From Betaproteobacteria bacterium Ga0074130 (GTDB lineage: Bacteria > Pseudomonadota > Gammaproteobacteria > Burkholderiales > Rhodocyclaceae), in NCBI GenBank assembly GCA_001464495.1, contig LNDZ01000033.1, positions 124,001 to 188,000 on the forward strand: 64,000 nt of DNA. Direction: 5' to 3'. Below, piece after piece: positions 59,285 to 64,000 of the stretch. Under the pieces are notes generated by a model. It was given only the letters and a program-made list of their open reading frames with translations. It made no database searches and was not told the DNA's origin. A program made the position numbers and the translations under genes. How positions within the stretch are numbered: the stretch's first letter is position 1; every line of letters begins with the position of its first letter.

Positions 59285-61930
59285 TTACTTTGCGGCAGCG
59301 CGCTTCTTCGGCGCAGCCTTGGCTTTAGTGGTCTTTGCTGCCGCAGCCGTTTTACTGGCCTTGGCCGCTTTGGCAGGCGCTGCCTCTGTATCCGCAGTGG
59401 CTTCAGCGCCCTCAGCGCCGGCCGGACTCGCCTTGCCTGCCTTCGGTGCTTTAGGCGCCCGCGCTTCAAACTCAAATCCGGTCTTGCCATCTGGTCCGCG
59501 CACGAGGAAGGCCGAGAACTTGCGCTTGGTGCGATTGGACACGAAGCCCTTGAGTAGATCGGTTTTGCCTTCGGTCAGGAGCTTCACCATCTGAGCGCGA
59601 TCAATTTCTTGCTGCAGGATCACCTTGCCGGAGCGGAAGTCACAGGTCTTAGCCGCACCCACTGATTTCTCGCACACATAGGCCATGCCGTTTTCGTAAA
59701 TGGCACTCTGGCACTTGGGGCAAGGCCCGATGCTTTCCTGCTCGCTGAAATCGACTTCCTCGTCACTGCCTTCATTGCTCTGCCCGAAATCGAATTCCGG
59801 CTGGTGCTCGGCATTGAGCTTGATGATGGCTGCGAAAGCGCGCCCCATCTTGCTGCGGAAGCCTTGCAATGGGCCAACAGTGCGCTTGGTCAGCAGCTCT
59901 TCAACTTCTTCGGATTCGTATTGGCGACCTGCCACCACTTTCCACAGCGAGAAGTCACAGGCCTTGCACTGGAATTTCTTGTAATTTTCCTGAATCACGC
60001 CACCGCACTTGGGACAGGGGGCATCAATGGTGGCAAACGCCTCTTCCGGGATTTCGCCATCTTTGATGCGTGCCACCATCTCCTGCGTGGTGCTGACGAT
60101 GTGGCCCATGAACTCGTCACGCGGTAGCTTGCCGGCTTCCATCTGCTTGAGTTTGTATTCCCAGTCACCGGTGAGTTCCGGCGAGCGAATTTCTTCTACG
60201 CCCAGCTTGTCGAGCGCGAACAGCAGCGAGAAGGCCTTGGCCGTCGGTTGGAGTTCGCGGCCGTTGCGATGCACATACTCTTCGCTGAGCAGACCTTCAA
60301 TGGTGGCGGCCCGCGTAGCCGGTGTGCCGAGGCCGCGCTCACTCATCGCTTCGCGCAGCTCTTCGTCGTCCACCAGCTTGCCCGCGCCTTCCATGGCCGA
60401 CAGCAGCGTGGCTTCGTTGAAGCGCGCCGGCGGCTTGGTCTGGTTAGCCTTGACGGCAACATCGTTGGCCCAGACGCGTTCCTTCGGCTGGACTGGTACA
60501 AGCGCCTTGCTTTCCTTGCCCTCGCCGTCCTTGGCGTCTTTGCCTTCTTCCTCGACTTCGGCTTCCTTGCCGTAAATGGCCATCCAGCCTGCCGATACCA
60601 GCACCTTGCCTTCAGTCTTGAAGGCTTCGCCTTCAACGCGGGTGATACGCGTGGTCACATTGAATTCTGCGGCGGGGTAGAAGATGGCGAGGAAACGCTT
60701 GACCACCAAGTCGTAGAGTTTCTGTTCGGCTTCCGACAGGCTCTTTGGCGCTTGCCCGGTTGGGATGATGGCGTGGTGATCTGAAATCTTGGCATTGTTG
60801 AAGATGCGCTTGTTCGGATGGACCCAGCCAGACCCCAAAATCTCGCCAGCAAATCCTTCATACGGCGTGTCGGCCAGCGCACGCAGCGTTTCCTTGACCG
60901 AGGGAATGTAATCTTCGGGCAGATGGCGGCTATCCGTTCGTGGATAGGTTAGGACCTTGTGGCGCTCATAGAGTGCTTGCGCAATCGACAGCGTGGTCTT
61001 GGCAGAAAAGCCAAAGCGGCCATTGGCCTCGCGTTGCAGCGAGGTCAGATCAAACAGCGCGGGGGATTGCTGTGTCGTGGGCTTTGACTCTTCCGTGACA
61101 TCGCCATGTTTGCCCAAACACTTCTTGCGGATCTCGTCGGCGCGCGCCTTTTCCCAAACGCGGCTGGCCTGGGCGTGCTCATCCTCGCCCTTCTTGAACT
61201 TCTCGTCGAACCAGCGACCACGATAGGTACCAGCAACTGCACCGAACTCGCCTTCAACTTCCCAGTAATCACGGGATACGAATTTGCGGATACGCTCTTC
61301 ACGCTCCACCAGGATAGCGAGGGTCGGGGTTTGCACCCGACCGACCGGGGTCTTGTGGAAACCCCCGGTTTTGGAGTTGAAGGCGGTCATGGCGCGCGTG
61401 CCATTGATGCCAATCAGCCAGTCGGCTTCGGAACGGCAGCGCGCGGCATCGGCCAGCGGCAGCATTTCATCATCGGTACGTAGGTGTGCAAAACCATCTT
61501 TGATGGCGCCTTGCGTCATCGACTGCAGCCACAGGCGGCGGATCGGCTTGGGGTTTTTCTCACTCATCGCGTGCTGCACGACGTAGCGGAAAATTAGCTC
61601 ACCTTCGCGGCCCGCGTCACAGGCGTTGATCAGGCCGGACACATCCTTGCGCTTGATCAGGCGCGTTAGCAGCTTGAGCCGATCTTCGGTTTTCTCGATG
61701 GGATTCAGCGTGAAGCGCGGCGGGATCACGGGCAGGTTGGCAAACGACCATTTGCCGCGCTTGACCTCGTATTCTTCAGGGACAGCCAGTTCGAGCAAGT
61801 GACCGACGGCCGAGGAAAGCACGTACTGATCGCTCTCGAAGTAATCGGCCGTCTTGGTAAATCCCCCTAGCGCGCGAGCAATATCCGCTGCAACAGAGGG
61901 CTTTTCGGCAATGATGAGCTGCTTGGTCAT
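59285..61930 (-). CDS. topB: DNA topoisomerase III
   Basis: An 881-residue type IA topoisomerase that decatenates DNA. The N-terminal TOPRIM domain is IIAEKPSVAADIARALG with DAGREGE (105-111); the catalytic tyrosine is Tyr329 in VLTYPRTDSRHLP. Two C-terminal C4 zinc-ribbon segments follow (CPKCGGVIQENYKKFQCKAC; CPKCQSAIYENGMAYVCEKS). The last 60 or so residues are Ala/Lys-rich (ending KAAPKKRAAAK), like a histone-H1-type DNA-binding tail. TopB rather than TopA is chosen from the AEKPSVA start and the dprA-smg-topB neighbourhood. Confidence 0.93.
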   Translation of the reverse strand: MTKQLIIAEKPSVAADIARALGGFTKTADYFESDQYVLSSAVGHLLELAVPEEYEVKRGKWSFANLPVIPPRFTLNPIEKTEDRLKLLTRLIKRKDVSGLINACDAGREGELIFRYVVQHAMSEKNPKPIRRLWLQSMTQGAIKDGFAHLRTDDEMLPLADAARCRSEADWLIGINGTRAMTAFNSKTGGFHKTPVGRVQTPTLAILVEREERIRKFVSRDYWEVEGEFGAVAGTYRGRWFDEKFKKGEDEHAQASRVWEKARADEIRKKCLGKHGDVTEESKPTTQQSPALFDLTSLQREANGRFGFSAKTTLSIAQALYERHKVLTYPRTDSRHLPEDYIPSVKETLRALADTPYEGFAGEILGSGWVHPNKRIFNNAKISDHHAIIPTGQAPKSLSEAEQKLYDLVVKRFLAIFYPAAEFNVTTRITRVEGEAFKTEGKVLVSAGWMAIYGKEAEVEEEGKDAKDGEGKESKALVPVQPKERVWANDVAVKANQTKPPARFNEATLLSAMEGAGKLVDDEELREAMSERGLGTPATRAATIEGLLSEEYVHRNGRELQPTAKAFSLLFALDKLGVEEIRSPELTGDWEYKLKQMEAGKLPRDEFMGHIVSTTQEMVARIKDGEIPEEAFATIDAPCPKCGGVIQENYKKFQCKACDFSLWKVVAGRQYESEEVEELLTKRTVGPLQGFRSKMGRAFAAIIKLNAEHQPEFDFGQSNEGSDEEVDFSEQESIGPCPKCQSAIYENGMAYVCEKSVGAAKTCDFRSGKVILQQEIDRAQMVKLLTEGKTDLLKGFVSNRTKRKFSAFLVRGPDGKTGFEFEARAPKAPKAGKASPAGAEGAEATADTEAAPAKAAKASKTAAAAKTTKAKAAPKKRAAAK

Positions 61931-62029
61931 GGGCGGCGTAAGTAAACGCGAAAGCGGCGCATCATAGGTGCGCCGCCCTCAGCTTGCAAGTATTGGCGGG
62001 GTATCACAATATCAATACCCTGCAGGAGG

Positions 62030-62506
62030 TTAGTGACAGAGACGGTCTTCGCCTTCGTCATCTTCGTCGGCGGCAAGCAGCTCTTCGAGCAGCAGCGTGT
62101 CGAGCGAATGCTGGTGGCGCCACATGACCATCAGCACGATGACCTTGAGGCGGGACAGGTTAATACTTTCATCTGTGGTGGCCATGGCGCGATCAATCAC
62201 CAGCTCACGCAAGGCCAGTGGCAAGGCGCCCGCCTGCTCAAGGAAGGTCAGGAAACCGCGGCATTCGGTGCTGAGCTGCGACTGCTCTTCGTCCACATAG
62301 ACGCGGATAGCCGGCCGAGTGGTTGTGTTGTGGGCAACCTCGTGGGCGTCGGCATCGTGTTCCTGCAGGCCGGCGAGCCAGTCCAGCGCATCATGGATGG
62401 CATCTTCTTCAAAACCGACTGCTGACAGTTTGCGAGCGAGCACATCGGGCTCGGGACAAGCTTCCGGGAGGTAGTTTTCGAATAGATAGACGAGGATGTC
62501 GAACAT
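62030..62506 (-). CDS. smg: Smg (DUF494) family protein
   Basis: A 158-residue acidic protein beginning MFDILVYLFENYLPEACPEP and containing GFLTFLEQAGALPLALRELV-IDRAM, the DUF494/Smg family. Its function is unknown; it commonly sits between dprA and topA/topB in beta- and gammaproteobacteria. ATG at 62506 is the conserved start; the longer frame is an artefact. It is 49 bases after dprA. Confidence 0.94.
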   Translation of the reverse strand: MFDILVYLFENYLPEACPEPDVLARKLSAVGFEEDAIHDALDWLAGLQEHDADAHEVAHNTTTRPAIRVYVDEEQSQLSTECRGFLTFLEQAGALPLALRELVIDRAMATTDESINLSRLKVIVLMVMWRHQHSLDTLLLEELLAADEDDEGEDRLCH

Positions 62507-62555
62507 GCTGGCAGGCCCCCAAGTGAGAACACTGCGATGCCGCCACAGTGTCTTG

Positions 62556-63680
62556 TTAATTGAGCTTTTGGTAGCGACCGCCGGGCAAACTGGCGATGCG
62601 ACCATCAAGCTCCATGGGGAGGAGCATCGCAAGAAGCGCATCAGGTGTCAATCCGGTCCGCGCCACCAATGTCTCCAGATCACAGGGTGAATTACCCAGT
62701 ACATTGATTAGATTGAGTTCTTCGGCCGAAAGGGGTGTTGTTTCCAGATCGACCGATGTGATGGGGTTGACCACGGACTCCCATGCCAGCTCTTCTAGAA
62801 TGTCATTTGCCGACTCTACCAGCTTGGCACCTTGCCGAATCAAGCGGTGACAGCCGTGAGACAGCGCGGAGTGAATGGAGCCGGGAATGGCGAACACCTC
62901 ACGCCCGGCTTCAGCTGCCAGCCGCGCGGTAATTAATGAGCCGCTGCGATCTGCGGCTTCAACCACCAAACAACCTTGCCCCAGCCCGGCGATGATGCGG
63001 TTGCGCCGCGGAAAGTGGTGGGCGAGCGGGCCGATCCCTAAGGGGAACTCACTGATAATCAGGCCATCGGCAGCAATCTGACGCGCCAGCTCCGCATTGC
63101 GTGCCGGGTAAATTCGATCAATGCCGGTGCCGATGACCGCAATTGTGCTGCCGCGCCCCTTGAGGCCGCCACGATGCGCCGCGGCATCAATGCCGAGTGC
63201 CATACCGCTGACGATGGTGAGCCCGGCGGCAGATAAGTGGCAGGAAAAAGCCTCGGCATCCAGCTCGCCTTGCCGTGTGGCATTGCGGCTGCCAACCACC
63301 GAGAGCATGGGCTGTTGTAACAGCTCGACATTGCCTTTGGCATACAGCAGCGCAGGCGGGTCGGCGCTGTCGAGCAGGGCGCGAGGATAGGCTGGGCTGC
63401 CTAGGGGAATAAGATGGTTGCCGGGTTCGCTCGCCCAGGTCAGGGCTGTCGTGATGTCGGCATCGGCATCATGGTTGGCCAGCAGCGTGGCCAGCTTGTC
63501 GCCGATGGCGGCGCGTAGTTCGCTGCCGCCCGCCTTGAAGATGGCCTGCGGCAGGCCGAAAGTCTGCAACAGGGCGCGCTGGGCTTGGCCGCCCAGCCCT
63601 GGGGTGAGCGTTAGCCGCAGCCAAGCGGCTAATTCATTCTCAAGGTGTGCGGACAACGTCACCGGCCGTGATCGGGTCAT
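62556..63680 (-). CDS. dprA: DNA processing protein DprA
   Basis: A 374-residue protein that loads RecA on incoming single-stranded DNA during transformation. The Rossmann core has VVGSRNATRQGE, VSGMALGIDAAAHRGGL, TGIDRIYP, EFPLG and RRNRIIAGLGQG; a C-terminal winged-helix DML1-like domain follows (SAEELNLINVLGNSPCDLET). ATG at 63680 overlaps the upstream LysM gene by 41 bases; an internal GTG at 63662 is an alternative. Confidence 0.95.
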   Translation of the reverse strand: MTRSRPVTLSAHLENELAAWLRLTLTPGLGGQAQRALLQTFGLPQAIFKAGGSELRAAIGDKLATLLANHDADADITTALTWASEPGNHLIPLGSPAYPRALLDSADPPALLYAKGNVELLQQPMLSVVGSRNATRQGELDAEAFSCHLSAAGLTIVSGMALGIDAAAHRGGLKGRGSTIAVIGTGIDRIYPARNAELARQIAADGLIISEFPLGIGPLAHHFPRRNRIIAGLGQGCLVVEAADRSGSLITARLAAEAGREVFAIPGSIHSALSHGCHRLIRQGAKLVESANDILEELAWESVVNPITSVDLETTPLSAEELNLINVLGNSPCDLETLVARTGLTPDALLAMLLPMELDGRIASLPGGRYQKLN

Positions 63681-64000
63681 CAGAGTTCATGATCAGCGCG
63701 TAGGAAACGCGGTCAAAGACCAAGAAAACGAAGAGCTGACCCGTCAACTGCTCTGGAGTGATGTGGGTGGTCTTGATGCCCTTGAAGCGCTCATCCACTG
63801 AGCGACTGGCGCGCGAGATGGCGAATACATGCCCCAGCTCCACGCCATCTTTGGCGCCGCGAGAAAAGCTCACCACCTCAAAACGGCCTGCATTGCCAGC
63901 GGCACCATAGAGGGTTAGGACTCGACCACGGATATCCTTATCCGGTGCTCTGGGAATGTAGGAGATGATCGACGGCTCCACTTCAGCAACCAGTCGATCA
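63640..64000 (-). CDS. C-terminal part of a LysM-type peptidoglycan-binding protein (partial)
   Basis: Only the last 120 codons or so are visible; the 5' end is beyond base 64000. The sequence (EPSIISYIPRAPDKDIRGRV, RFEVVSFSRGAKDGVELGHV, TGQLFVFLVFDRVSYALIM) matches the C-terminal region of the betaproteobacterial LysM-domain protein usually found directly upstream of dprA. The LysM repeat itself would lie outside the window, so the call rests on recall of the family and on position. Confidence 0.6.
   Translation of the reverse strand, partial: DRLVAEVEPSIISYIPRAPDKDIRGRVLTLYGAAGNAGRFEVVSFSRGAKDGVELGHVFAISRASRSVDERFKGIKTTHITPEQLTGQLFVFLVFDRVSYALIMNSDDPITAGDVVRTP

Overview
The window is a stretch of bacterial chromosome around a replication-origin locus. 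Gene order (gyrB-dnaN-dnaA diverging from rpmH-rnpA-yidD-yidC-mnmE, then mnmG-rsmG-parA-parB, then atpIBEFHAGDC) and the dprA-smg-topB and DUF971-ubiE-ubiJ groupings point to a betaproteobacterium. Neisseriales is my best guess from protein flavour, but that is an inference without database support. No rRNA, tRNA, CRISPR array, insertion sequence or prophage was seen.

Layout. 1-8.5 kb: a type I restriction-modification operon on the minus strand (hsdR, hsdS, an AlbA_2/HATPase/winged-helix regulator-like gene, hsdM). Its last gene overlaps the start of the 23S rRNA hydroxylase gene rlhA, which runs off the left edge. 8.5-14.2 kb: gyrB, dnaN and dnaA on the minus strand, with DnaA boxes on both sides of dnaA. 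14.2-23.4 kb: ribosome/RNase P/membrane-insertase genes, tRNA modification genes, two parS sites, parAB and a CBS-domain protein, all on plus. 23.4-27.3 kb: an arsR-lplT-aas operon (lysophospholipid recycling) on minus, with an operator-overlapped promoter that appears to give a leaderless arsR message. 27.3-34.5 kb: the complete F1Fo ATP synthase operon on plus, with three intercistronic RNA signals and a terminator.

34.8-41.9 kb: an MFS transporter; the DUF971-ubiE-Tim44-ubiJ group (ubiquinone synthesis); two small lipoproteins; and the glutathione-dependent formaldehyde detoxification pair adhC-fghA. 42-44.1 kb: phoB-phoR preceded by a Pho box. 44.3-51.6 kb: three likely cyclic-di-GMP genes (EAL-CBS-GGDEF-Cache, a PilZ-like protein, REC-REC-GGDEF) around a HIT hydrolase and a methionine-rich secreted protein. 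51.7-64 kb: a co-directional minus-strand set: LysM protein (partial), dprA, smg, topB, a crotonase, hmgL, a DUF1289 protein, rapZ, ubiX, a LON-domain protein, hemE and priA. The hemE-priA gap holds a cluster of DnaA-box-like sequences.

Most of the window is core genome. The clearest accessory element is the restriction-modification operon. The most interesting unexplained structures are regulatory: the hemE-priA DnaA-box cluster, the arsR operator/leaderless promoter, the hairpin that sequesters the atpF ribosome-binding site, and the repeats in front of hsdM. No wholly new multi-gene system was recognised. The nearest candidate is the type I RM operon with its built-in AlbA_2/ATPase protein.
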